From Rosellinia necatrix (Eukaryota; Ascomycota; Sordariomycetes; Xylariales; Xylariaceae), in the NCBI GenBank assembly GCA_021209875.1, contig JAGYVD010000002.1:3534001-3598000 (forward strand): a stretch of DNA of 64,000 bases, in the 5' to 3' direction. The stretch's first letter is position 1; each line of letters starts with the position of its first letter. A program made the translations under genes and the position numbers. The notes below the pieces were generated by a model. It was not told where the DNA came from, ran no database searches, and saw only the letters and a list, made by a program, of their open reading frames with translations. Shown in pieces: positions 1-10,808 of the stretch.

Positions 1-819
1 ATGTGAACAGAAGCCAGAAGTTTGTTACGCTGTCTGTCGCTATTCCAAAAGATGAGGAATGCTTATCACAGGTTATTTAGTGGCTCTCGTCCTTAAAACC
101 TTGCACAATGAATAGAAGAGAACAGAATACGCTGATGGGTAAGTCTTGGCCAATGCTCTCCCCCTTGTTCATTCCATTTTTGTCCTTGGAAGTTTGGACC
201 AGCAACACGCCATCTGCCGCCCTACGCAAGAACCCAAAAATCCGCGCCGAATAAGCCTCCAGGGGTTTAGATGTGTAGGCTGCCAGCATCACCATGCCGG
301 ACTCCTGACGATCGTGGGATCTCTGGGGTCAGAAATATGCACAGAACCACTCGTGGAGCTCGCGCCACTCGCTGTTGGAATGTTTTGTTTGTTGGGGTTC
401 GGAGTTCGTGGTGGCGGCCTCACGACCTCGCTGGTGTTTCTGGTTACAAGTGTGTTCCTGAACGCCGACGAGGAGGGCTCTATCATCGTATCAGTAGAGA
501 TGATCCCACAACGGGACAAAACCCAACGAGCCGTGGTACTCTCATAGTACCAATGTTGGTATTGTGACTTGGGACGGTTGGCACCGGTCGGGGATGTTTA
601 TCGACCACCACTTCTGTAAATGGTGGTCACAGGGCCTGGCGGGTGCACTGCCTTGCCGGATCTCTTATTTGATTCTCATGATAGGAGCTTGGATAGCGTA
701 CCTGCCGCTCCCTCGAGCAATTACTTTTGTCTACTCAGCCGCAATCTGGAGTTTGGCCCGTGACTTGAATGGGATCTCCCCTTTCCATACTCTCAACGAT
801 TTCCTCAAGCTCACCTAAG
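1..819. other. No assignable gene (left edge of window)
   Basis: Several overlapping open frames of 60-130 codons exist on both strands, but none has a recognisable domain or clear exon structure. The 5' exon of the Med22 gene probably lies in the last part of this stretch, because the frame of that gene is closed by a TAA at 816-818 directly before a possible AG acceptor. Confidence 0.4.
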
Positions 820-1529
820 ACACGATACTGTCCGCTGACATGCCTGACCTGCTAGATCGGCATAACAAGATCATGGCTGCGATACTCACTCGGTTCCGCA
901 ACATGGTGCTCGCAGCCACTGAGCCGCTTCCCACTGCCGCGGCGATTCCGCAGGCATCCCTCAACGCGATGACCATGAATAACGAGGTCTCCGCGCTGGT
1001 AAGTGCTTCCATGTTGACACTCAGGCCGAAAGTTTCTGATTCCCCTTCCCCTTCCCCCGTCTTCCCCTCTGACGCTGTGGGCTGGCTCTACTTGCTGCGC
1101 TAGCTGCTAGCCAACTCTATTCCCTTGATCTACCTTCTCACCCTCCACCACGGATGATGCATTCATAGGCACATATAGCCTGCTTCTTCCATCCAGCGGT
1201 CTGCGCATGAGACAAACCTGCTATATAGCTAACACATTCTCCGGGTATAGATCAAAGAGGTGGAAAACCTGCTAGCTCTGACACGCGAAATCAAGCAACT
1301 CTGGATCGCCGGCCCGCTTCGCAAGCCGGGCGATGCCGACGAGAAGAGCCGTGATAAAGAGATGGACGAGAAAGCCTTCCAGGTCTCTAAGCTCTACAAC
1401 CGCCTTGTGGAGCTGCAAAGCGAGAACACTAAGAACGCCACCCAGCAGACTCCTGTTGTTGCCGAAGACGGACAGCATGTTGACGTCAAGAGGGACAACG
1501 GTGATGTCTCTATCAAGTATGAAAGCTGA
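820..1529 (+). CDS. med22: Mediator complex subunit 22 (Med22/Srb6), 5' exon not resolved
   Basis: Med22 is a head-module subunit of the Mediator complex, which links transcription factors to RNA polymerase II in the nucleus. Two exons are visible: about 820-998 and 1251-1529. They are separated by a 252-nt intron with a GTAAGT donor and a GCTAAC branch site before the TAG acceptor. The first carries LLDRHNKIMAAILTRFRNMV and the second ENLLALTREIKQLWIAGPL, both typical of fungal Med22, followed by a helical stretch ending in VSIKYES. The phase is 0 at the intron. The coding frame is blocked upstream by TAA at 816-818, next to a possible AG acceptor, so the true N-terminus is either the ATG at 840 or an unrecognised short 5' exon. 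From the ATG at 840 the product is about 145 aa, normal for the family. The family call is firm; the start is not. Confidence 0.8.
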
Positions 1530-2025
1530 GATTATTCGCTCCACCTTTTGAAACGCAAGAGGGCTTGATAATTACGGGAGTAGCAATATTCCGGATGATG
1601 TCGCTCACCTTGGTATATGTGTTTTATGGCACACTAATTTGAGTCTCGATCGGCCGGGTAATGGCTGTACGCTCGACCGCCTTATGCAAAGGATTACGAA
1701 TACCTAGGAATGGGAATGGCTCCATCCAAGGAGATCCTGTCAATGGACATAAAACTCCGCGCGCGGGAGCCCATGGCGTGAGCTTTAGGGACCTCAAAGC
1801 ATACACTATCTCAGCTGTCTCGTCGCGTGAAAATCCACCGCGTTGTCAAAGGAATTCTGCGCTCGTGTATTGCAATCTATTTCAACTGATCCATAAATTT
1901 TCCGCCTTTGCGCTATCTTAACGATGTAGACGCATATCTATGAATGCGCTACAGCACTCTACGCAGCGTTCACGTGGTACCTAAAGATGTCACAAGCGGC
2001 AAGCGTCCGTGTCTTGTCAGCGCTT
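1530..2025. other. Intergenic region, nothing recognised
   Basis: This is the shared 3' flank of convergent Med22 (+) and Pus1 (-). Short frames occur on both strands without domain or splice support. Confidence 0.5.
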
Positions 2026-4089
2026 CTAGCCCTCCTCACCCTCCACAACTTCCCCCTCCTCGCCAAGTTCAGCCTCTAGCTCCCGTGGTATAGGCTCGCG
2101 CGGGCCGGCTCTCTGTTGCGCGACTTCTAGCCCCCCAGCTGTGACCCAAAGGAAGTAGTTGCTCTTGAAGGTGTCTATCTGATTGAAGAAAAGGTGGAAT
2201 CTATCGTGCTTATTAGTGTGTCTGATTAACCAAGCCAAGAGGCTAAGCGAAGACATGTAGAGGAATAGAACTTACGAATTTTCCTTCTCTTCAAGCTCGA
2301 AAATGCGGCGGTAGATGTGCTCCTCCTTGAACGCCTGTATCTCCTTTTCAAAATGGGAGTAATCAAGTTCTCCTAGATTGAGATTCTCGACAGCTCGTCT
2401 GTTGTATGTTTCGAATACAGGACGCTCAAGGAGCAATCCTAAGCTAGGTGCTTTGGGGATACTAATGCGGACGGCCGAGTAGCTCTCCTCGAAGCGAGAC
2501 CATGGCGTCCCACACCTCGCGACCAAAACGGCCATGCCAACCATTTTGCGGATTTGATGCATCATGAACGACTGCCCGTGGACTTTTAGAGAGAGCCACT
2601 GGGTATCGTTGATTTGAATAGGCTCCCGGTTTACAACAAATGACTTAATTGTTCTCTTCGATGATGGGTCTCCATGCGCCTTCTGTATCGTGTAATTGTG
2701 ATAATTCTTCGTACCGACGTACTTATCTAGAGACTCCTGGAGTTGGTCTAAGCGATCTGGCGTTACTCGATATCGTCGTTTCGCAGAAATATACGTAGCT
2801 TTGATTTCTTTCACAGCCTGTTCGATTGGTCTTAGTTGCTTTGCCTTTTGCTGCTCCCCTGACCCAGGCTCGACGGCCTCTATTGATAAGGTTGGCTCAG
2901 TTGCAGGTTCAGTATCATCCACTTTCAGCGTATCGGCCATCTTCGCACAAGTAGTCAGGGTGCCATTTGCTGTGACATCTGCTATGTCTTCTTTTTCGGC
3001 AACTGCCTCGCCCGTGGCGTCGCTGTTAATTTTATCGCCACTTTCGACCGCTTCTGGCTTAAGGGGAGGGATTTCTTCCATATCTCTATCAGGCGAATGT
3101 ATACGTTGTTTCACCGCTTCCCGTATCTCAGGTTCCAATCTGTCCAGGATCGGCTGGACATATTTCGCATCCACCTCATCCCAGTAGTCCTTAACTTCTC
3201 CCAACCGCTGTGCGTACTCATCCTCAAAGCCCTTGTCCTTGACTGAATGTGAGACCTTTCGTCCCAGAAAGCTCTCAGGGTGGGGTGGTAACAAGCAGTA
3301 GCTCGGCACAAGGTACTCGTACCATCTTGAATCACACGAAGCATAACAGCTGAAAGCGTTGTTTGTCCGCTGGATGCCCCAGACTCGGATCTGTGGGGGA
3401 AGATTTTCATTAACCTTCTGGACGATATCTGGGTCTTCGATAATCAACTTGAGCGAGACCATGTTCCCCGCGGCATGTACACCCTTGTCTGTGCGTGCAC
3501 ATCGCACGAAGCTCGACTTTCTCGGGTCGTCAGCATTAGCTTTGGATATGGCATTGGCGGCAATAAAGGCGCCGAAGAGATCACCCTCGATTGTCTTTAG
3601 GTCGTGGTTGATCTGAAGCCCGTGGTAGCCTGTGCCGGCATACCCGATCAACACGGCAACCTTGCGCTTCGGACGGCGCTCTTCGGCTGCGATCTCTGCT
3701 TCGGGGAACCGGATGTTCATATAGCTCGGTTTCGCCTTGGTAGCGCCCTCTCCATTCTGTTCTACTTTTCTGCGCTTGCGATCTCGCCAATCGTGCTGTG
3801 GGCCCTTTTCGGTGTGTCTGGTGTTGCGAACTGGTTAGCGGGCATTGGCTTCGGCCTCTGAACCCATCGCATGGGCAAGAAGAGCTTACTTATTCTCCTT
3901 GCGGCCAAATTCACCCTGTCGCTTACCTCCCCTCCCGCGGCCTGCCCTGTTAGCACGCCCACGCTGGCTTGGGCCATCGCGGTTTCGTAAGTTGTTAATA
4001 TCCGAACCCATTGGCGCCGTGGCTGGCACAGCTGCTGACCCGGCAAGAAGATTGTCTGTTTCCATATCGACGTTATGGCGCGAAACCAA
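2026..4089 (-). CDS. pus1: tRNA pseudouridine synthase 1 (Pus1), three exons
   Basis: Pus1 belongs to the TruA family. It isomerises uridine to pseudouridine at several tRNA positions, mainly in the nucleus. Exons on the minus strand are 4089-3890, 3817-2276 and 2221-2026. The introns are 72 and 54 nt, with GTAAGC and GTAAGT donors; the first has a GCTAACC branch site. The frame is continuous and gives 645 aa. Visible signs are a basic RG-rich N-terminus (RGRANRAGRGRGGKRQ), a second basic patch (RDRKRRK) that could be a nuclear signal, and VLIGYAGTGYHGLQ. The catalytic motif RCARTDKGVHAAGN places the nucleophile at about Asp177. The C-terminal exon has FHLFFNQIDTF and an acidic tail. An acidic low-complexity insert lies in the middle of the fold, as is common in eukaryotic Pus1. 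An alternative start is the in-frame ATG at 4065, eight codons downstream. Confidence 0.9.
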
Positions 4090-5581
4090 ATTTGCATCCT
4101 CGACTTGCGAGCGACGTTTACAACGTTTGGGGTTGAAAATGGGAGCTCCTTACTTACTACCTGTAAGTACTGACCTCTGGGGGATGGACTAAAGTTTCTA
4201 CCCGCCACCAAAGAGGTGATAAGTCTATCGATAGCGATAGTTAGCCAGGTAGGTACCTCCTGCCTGCCTACTTGGTTACAATTAACCCCACCTTGAATAG
4301 ATCCGATCCATCCTTCGAAGGTACCTACATTCAGTAAGAGGTAGATAGTTGCTTAACTTGCCTTGACGCACCTACCCACCCAGACGTTAATAATAATACT
4401 GCTACTACTACCTAGGTACTAGGTAGGTGCCTCCCACCTAGGTCATACCTACCTAGGTAGGTACACTAACTAGGTACTCGACAATTGTTATTTTCGTTTC
4501 CATGACGCTCGTACTAAAATAGAAAAAGGAAGATGATTTAAAAATATCAAGCAGAGCTCCTTGATATGACCGGATTGGTCAATGACCAGGCTACCGTCCA
4601 GCCTCATAGCCATCAAAGGTGAACCTTGGAAACCAAAGAGGCTCTAGCCCTAGCTCTGGCTGCCTGGCCGTATACCTATCCACACCTTCTTAGATAGGTA
4701 GGTACCTGGGTAGCTCTGGGTAGCCTAAACCTTTACCAAAACGCCATATCCGAGTACCTACTTAGGTAACCTCACTACAGCGGGCGCCTATTAGGCGTTC
4801 ACCAACCACCTGGCCCCAGCGAAGAGTTAATCATAACTTATCGACATGGAGGCCACATGGCCCGAGGGCATTCCGAATCGGAATGCCAACCTATTGGGCA
4901 AGGGGTGGCAAAGCTGTCCATCGAGCAGTAATGGCAAATATAGGCCCCTGGTAGGTCCTTTTCTGGGAAGTCCGAAACGAAAATAACCACAGTTAGTTAT
5001 GGCTCACGTTGTGTCAACGAATACCATCTGCCCTGGACGATCTCGTGGTGCTGAGAGTCCTTGGATTGAGTCACACAATCATGTACAGGCAAATCTGGAA
5101 TCACAAGCTACGTATTAGACACCATTTCGATATAACGCCTCACCACACACACTAGCTAGCTGCCCATAGGCTGCGGCCGCTGCCTTGTCGAGACCAGGGG
5201 ACCGCCGGGGCTTCGCCACTCAGCCTTCGGGCACCAGCGTCAAGTGACTCACCGACAAGGGTTGTAGCCAATCAACTTGCATGCTGGGAGTGCTGTATGC
5301 CTTCAGCCCGCTCATACACCAGCCAACGCTGTCCGGTTTGTCGAGATGGGCCAACCCGATTGCCAACAAATCCCTCGGTCCGTCCCTCGGTCCGCCTTGG
5401 AATAATGTAACCCGATAACTACAGTATGATATAAAGAAAAAGAGCCCGTGTCCTTCCAACAGACTCACTCGCCTCTCGTAATCAGCAGCCATTCCTCATA
5501 TCAGTTATGCAAAGGAATCGCGTGATCTGATGCCAAGGACGGCGGGCGCACTCGTGTCGAGACCTCCGACACCGTGCACTG
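4090..5581. repeat. Gene-free intergenic DNA rich in TACCTAGGTAGGTACC-type words
   Basis: No coding frame is supported. Between about 4230 and 4770 the sequence is crowded with overlapping short words such as TAGGTAGGTACC, CCTACCTAGGTA and ACCTAGGT, which are self-complementary or nearly so. The same words recur near 9100, 13330, 42360, 42450, 52220 and 56450-56830. The remainder, 4800-5580, shows nothing recognisable. Confidence 0.55.
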
Positions 5582-6388
5582 ATGGACGGCCACTTACCCG
5601 GCAGAGGATGGGATCGTACCCCTGCCCTGTCCCCGGCGTCTCTCGAGAGACAGGAGGCCTTCTGTGCTCCCGAGACATGGGATATCTTGGATACAGACGT
5701 TGTGCGCGATGACATTGTGCTCTACCGCCTAGGCATACTTTATGACGACGACCACTGCGAACACGGTAAAAGCGAGCCCGATAAAAACGAGTACGTGCAC
5801 CAATCGGGTTCCTGCCTCGACTCTATTAGACACGAGGAACCTGCCTACTCGCTTCGCCAGGCTAAGAGGGTGAAGAGATTTCACACTCGGCAATTTCTCT
5901 CGGAGAGGGAGGATCTACGTCATCCGGCTGGGCTACTTTCCTCCTATCTCGCCGATGACACAGCTATCGCGCGCTTCTTGGTCCCCAAGAGCGGCGATGT
6001 ATTCACTCCATTATGCACCGCCGGTTTCAATGATACGAACAGACAGCTCAGGAAACACGACACACTAGCTGCAATGATTTCATCTGAACCCCTCTCTATA
6101 ATTTATGAGCTTTCCGAAGGCTTGGTACATGCTCTGCCGCCGAGCCCGACGACAAACGACTTTCCGGACCTGGTTTCCGACACGGAAGGAGAGTGCGAGG
6201 GAGACGACGAAGACAACCCTTCCGGTCGAGAGTGGGCGTTGGTGGCGGATTCCGACAGCGAGGCCAGTCTATTTGGCGATGGCGCATCTTGGGGTGATGT
6301 TGATGTTGATGTGATTACTGACGGTCATGTGGAGATAGCGGACGCCGCCGATGGCGCCTGGATATTCCTTGCTGGGGACGACTCGTAG
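5582..6388 (+). CDS. Hypothetical acidic protein, 268 aa
   Basis: A single uninterrupted frame whose family is not recognised. The N-terminal two thirds are of mixed composition, with ETWDILDTDVVRDDIVLYRLG and a basic RQAKRVKRFHTRQF segment. The C-terminal third is strongly acidic (DTEGECEGDDEDN, VADSDSEAS, DVDVDVITDG) and ends WIFLAGDDS. There is no signal peptide or clear membrane span. The length, compositional consistency and lack of a comparable frame on the opposite strand favour a real gene. The start ATG has no special support, and a longer frame of about 107 codons overlaps the 3' end in another phase (6351-6671), so a 3' intron cannot be excluded. Confidence 0.5.
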   Translation: MDGHLPGRGWDRTPALSPASLERQEAFCAPETWDILDTDVVRDDIVLYRLGILYDDDHCEHGKSEPDKNEYVHQSGSCLDSIRHEEPAYSLRQAKRVKRFHTRQFLSEREDLRHPAGLLSSYLADDTAIARFLVPKSGDVFTPLCTAGFNDTNRQLRKHDTLAAMISSEPLSIIYELSEGLVHALPPSPTTNDFPDLVSDTEGECEGDDEDNPSGREWALVADSDSEASLFGDGASWGDVDVDVITDGHVEIADAADGAWIFLAGDDS

Positions 6389-7172
6389 CAAGTCCGCGTA
6401 TGAGATGATATTCTTATCCTTTGCCCCGACAGCCTCGGATCTCGATCCCGAATCTGCAGCGGCCATGCATCATGTGGCAGCTGCAACGGGACTGGTCCTC
6501 TATACTCAGCACCAGGCGCCGGTGTGTAGGAACGAACAAATATCGACTCAGGGGCGAGGAGTTGGGGGAGGGACGATAGAGGCGGCGAAGCGCAAGTGGC
6601 TGCGTGCTCGTGGGCTTCCGGAAGACTGCTTGAGCTCGCCATTTATGCAAGCCCACCAGGGGCAAATCTAGGGGTCTCAAAACGTTCCTGCGAATGCCGT
6701 CTTCCCGCACATTAGTAGCACTAGCATCAGCATCGTGGTTAACATTTCTGGAGTCTTGTAGCGGGCAATTTATAATGCATCTTCTTGGACAATCTCTCAT
6801 AATATAAGGATGTCTCTTGTTTCTCGAAAATTGAAGCTAGATGTCTTTTAATAGCTCTTGAGTACGGATGAGGTAAAGTTGGTTCAACCAATGATGGCGT
6901 CGTTTTGCCTGCTATTAGATTTATGGTTCCGCGATAAAACTATTTCTTCGGTAGTTTGGCTTGAAGGCGCTGTTTATTTATTCCCCTTAGTCTTTTTATC
7001 AGTTTTAGTAGCTGCCATTTAAGAAAATGAGGTTATTAATTTGTGATATTGTAAATGGATCATTTTGCAATCTTAACAATGTAAGCTCGTGTAGTTATCG
7101 TTCCGTAGGGATCAACTTCACAAAAGCTCTTGACAATATCATAAAACCGCGCTGGGATCTGCGATGAACCGA
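6389..7172. other. Intergenic region, nothing firm
   Basis: The first 280 bases contain an overlapping + frame ending WLRARGLPEDCLSSPFMQAH, which looks protein-like but has no start or splice support. From about 6780 the sequence is AT-leaning non-coding DNA forming the joint 3' flank of convergent genes. Confidence 0.4.
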
Positions 7173-8837
7173 TTATAGATCTAAAGCTGTGACGTTGTGT
7201 GCGAGAGCCTCCAGTGACGGCCATACGACCCGGATTTTCTCCCTGATATCTGCCTCAGGCATACTCACCCCCGCCATGATTTGCCCATAAGTACTCTTGA
7301 TTACTTTCCCAAAAGGGCTGTCAAAGCCGAACATCCGAGGCATATGATCATAAACGTAGAATAGAAAGCCGAAGTATATGAGCCTAAGATCCAAGCCACC
7401 CTGGACAAGTTCTTGATAGAGCTCTTGGTGTGCGGCACCGCAAAGCACATTGATCACAGTTGACACGACCCACGCATTTACCAAGCGATCGGGGTAAAAC
7501 TCTTGGGGGTATAGCGCGGGGAGTATTTCAAAATGCAACTTGACACCGACTCTGAAGGTCTGGTAGATGGCCCCGGACTCAAGAGATAGTGCGAAAATGC
7601 GGCGAGTAAGTGATGGCACAGGCTGGCGTGACCAACGCCACATCTTAGACCCGATACACATTTGGACTGCTTCTCTGACCTCCTCGATATTGGCTTGCTC
7701 ATTGTTTAGCACCTCATATGCCTCGGCCTGTATGGCGGCTATTCGTTTTTGGGCCTCAACATTGCCCCCGGGCATCAAGAACTTTGATAGACCCAATTCA
7801 TGTCGGCGTACCAATTTGTCCGTCAGTTTACGATAGTCGCTAGCAAGGTCTTCTGGGCGCTCAAGGAATTGATTCTCTGCTGGGCTGACGCCCTTCTTGC
7901 ACTTCGTGCATTCGCAAGTGAAGAAGTGACTCTCCTTTAGGCCCGCCTGTCGCACGCTAAAGGGCTCGGTGACCTCTGTGTACTTGATCAAGATTTCTTC
8001 GCCAGACTTGATGGCTCTGAGGGCTCTAATCTCCTGCCGTGGCTGGTTAAAGACTAGACAGGCGTTTGGATCACACGAATGGTTTGCGCTGCATATCAGC
8101 GGGTCGAAGCCAATGCCCAGATGGACATTATCTAGCGGGGATGATAGAGTGAAGGCATTACTCAGGATCTAATCCGGTCAGCTAAAGCTTGTCGTTCAGA
8201 CTGACGTGGGGCGCACATTAGATAGTAATCCTGCCGAGATAGACTGGGGATCCAGTGTGTCGATTTTTGGCTGTCCGCAGTAATGCCACGCCGCTTGCCC
8301 AAGAAGCTGAAAGCTCTCATATTTCTGCTTGTCGAGGGTGGCTATTTCGTCCATGCCACTTGGATTTCCCGCGGGCCATAGGTCGAGGATCTTTCGCACA
8401 CGTCCCATCTCATTCTTGGGGTCTGCTTTCAGGCGGCCCAGGATTTTGACGACGCCACGAACTTCAGGAGGCAGATCCGGCCTCCCCTCCACGCCGATGA
8501 TTTTGCACTCATGCTTGTGCTCGCGCTTCCAAGCTTTGGACTGGCAACTCTTGGAACAGTACCCGACTCGTTGGCAAGCGGTGCAGCTCTTGATTTCTAT
8601 AAGGCCGTGAGGGAGGCCCATAGATGCCGCCATTGCCCTTTCTCGAGGGTCCGTCGCCCCGCGCTGGCAACACCAAGCACAGGTATCAAGCGTACGACCA
8701 ATCTCGAGTTCGGCCACGAGTGGCCTGTCCACAGAGACGACCTTGTCACCCGGAGAGAAGGCTCTTCGGGCAAAGAGTCCCTTGCCAGCACCTCGGATGT
8801 GCGACTGGCTCACTTCCACATCTGCATTTGCTGACAT
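7173..8837 (-). CDS. SET and MYND domain protein (SMYD-like), two exons
   Basis: The protein has a SET domain split by a MYND zinc finger, the layout of SMYD-type lysine methyltransferases, which use S-adenosylmethionine. Exons are 8837-8217 and 8168-7173; a 48-nt intron (GTGCGC donor, TTAG acceptor) keeps phase 0, giving 538 aa. The first half of SET is seen as GAGKGLFARRAFSPGD (about residues 16-31). The MYND finger spans about residues 53-111 with CAWC, SCTACQRVGYCSKSCQ and a final HKHEC. The second half of SET contains ANHSCDPNACLVF (NHSCDPN at about 236-242) and RAIKSGEEILIKY. A post-SET cysteine cluster follows as CECTKCKKG. The C-terminal half is helical and unassigned. Substrate is unknown. 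The donor is unusual, so the splice point could be off by a few codons. Confidence 0.82.
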
Positions 8838-9043
8838 ATTGGCACCTGCTGGGTTCTTGACGCAACTGCCTAAGTCACTACCTAGTTATTATTAGTTATT
8901 ATTGTTATTGTTATTATTAGCGTACCAAGCTGTTGGGAGGCTGTGCATTTGTCTGTGCCACGGTGCCACCTAAGCGAACTTGGACCCCGTTATAACGATA
9001 TTACAACTGCATATATAGTGCATACCCATCTAAGTACCTAACC

Positions 9044-9078
<35 letters not shown>

Positions 9079-10808
9079 CAGTATTAACGTCTAATCTAGT
9101 AAGTACCTAGCCAGGCTAGGTAGGTATTACAACATACCTGGTGTGCTCACACATCTATGTGTACGCACAAATACGGTTACAAAGTAGTTACCCGAGCAAG
9201 CCGAGGCTGGCTGGTGCCTGGGTCTCTGTTGCAGGGGTTCAGGTGGAGGCATCTCCTAACTAACCCTCTTCACAACTAGGTAGTTATATCTACTCGTTAC
9301 CTAGGTATATTGGGTTAAGCGTTAATATTACCCCCTGAATATCTCAAACTAAACACCAGATCCTAATTCTTGAGGCTCTATCCGTACCCCTGGACTAGGA
9401 ATCCTACATATCAAGCTGCCTCGACTGGCTGTCGGCGAAAACAAAGGCGCGAACTACATTTAGATTTAGCAAAGAGAGGCCCCCATACTCCTGGTATGAA
9501 GAGAATACGCGCACCGCGTCATGGGAACCAATCTGCTTGCTAGGTATTCGGTCGTCACCACACCGAATGTCTGGGCGGATCCGAGTACCCGGACGCTGCT
9601 CTGGATACACTAACTAGATACAACACCGTTCCCACGCCGGAGCCCAGGAGGCTCGTTTGGGGTAGGCAGGGACAGGGCGAGACGGCAGCACATACGTCTC
9701 TTGCCATGAATCCTCCCATTGGGGCCGGGCCTCGGCATCCAGACTGTACAAACGATACAACTGAGATTGGCCAAATCCCTTCATCCAGGTGACGCCTCTG
9801 TCTCGACGTCTCTCGCCACTTGGACACTTTGCCCACCCTTGATCATGTCTGGGACGGTCTTATCGCCCCCGTTATGGCAGTTGTCCCGACATCTTTTGCA
9901 AGCCTTCCCCGCAAAACGTCCTGGGGTACTGCGTGCGGGGGGAGCCAAGCCGCGTGGTGTGGAATGCTAGCTTATTTAGCTTCTTGATGATTGGGAATCA
10001 GAAGGACGCCGGAAGGGGACAAAGGCGGACACCCCGAGTTCAGCCAGTTTTTCTCCTCATACCATCCTGGTCTAGACCAAACACTACCTGTTGGTCCGAC
10101 TAGGGTGGAAGCCGGGGTAGGGACTGGGGATCTTTCCACGAACTAACCTTGGGCAAAAAATATGGTCGGTAGAGCAGAAGGAGGGATCCGAACACCATCA
10201 GCATGACATGCGAGAGCCGGCCAACCTCATTCCTCCATCGTCCCCATTCAATTAGATAAGACATTCCCGAGCCTTGGCTTCACAGAAATAAAATAAAATA
10301 AAATAAACACCGTACTAGTTATTGTAAGTTAAAGAGCGTGTTGAACCTACTCTTAAGTCTAAACTAGCGTAAGATTCTACTTGGCAAATCCTTTGTTGGC
10401 CCTCTCGAAATGGCCTGGTGATCGGTAAGGGCTTCCAGAAATTCGCCAAGCGGATGCGGGGGAAATAACCCTGGCTACCATGCGTGCAATACGCTGATGG
10501 TAGTCTGGGCGGATTGGCGGGTTCATTAGCAAAAGCATAGTGTAGGGGCACTACCGTACATATAACTACTAGCTCCCCTGCCCGCTCTAAACGTGATAAC
10601 GAGAATTTCCAGACCCAGCTGTTGTGCGACAGGATCAGAGAACGAGGTCCACTGTGAGGTTGTCAGCAGTTCTCAAAGTAGACAACAACTGCCCGGTTGG
10701 CAGTTCCCTCCTCCCTATTCTACCTTATGCTTCATATCTCATTCGGACCAAATTTCATACCGCGAAAAGCTCCGACACCACTGCCGATTTATTGCTCACA
10801 TCTTCGTC
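8838..10808. other. Long intergenic region with microsatellites
   Basis: No gene can be supported in nearly 2 kb. It holds a TTA/TTG-rich tract at about 8885-8920, an (AGT)n array at about 9044-9078, a small patch of TAGGTA words at 9100-9130, and five AAATA units near 10290. Frames of 60-90 codons at 9404-9970 on both strands have no recognisable content. The last part is the upstream region of the MFS gene. Confidence 0.5.
9044..9078. repeat. (AGT)n microsatellite
   Basis: About eleven uninterrupted AGT units between two non-coding stretches; the run ends in an AGC variant. Confidence 0.9.
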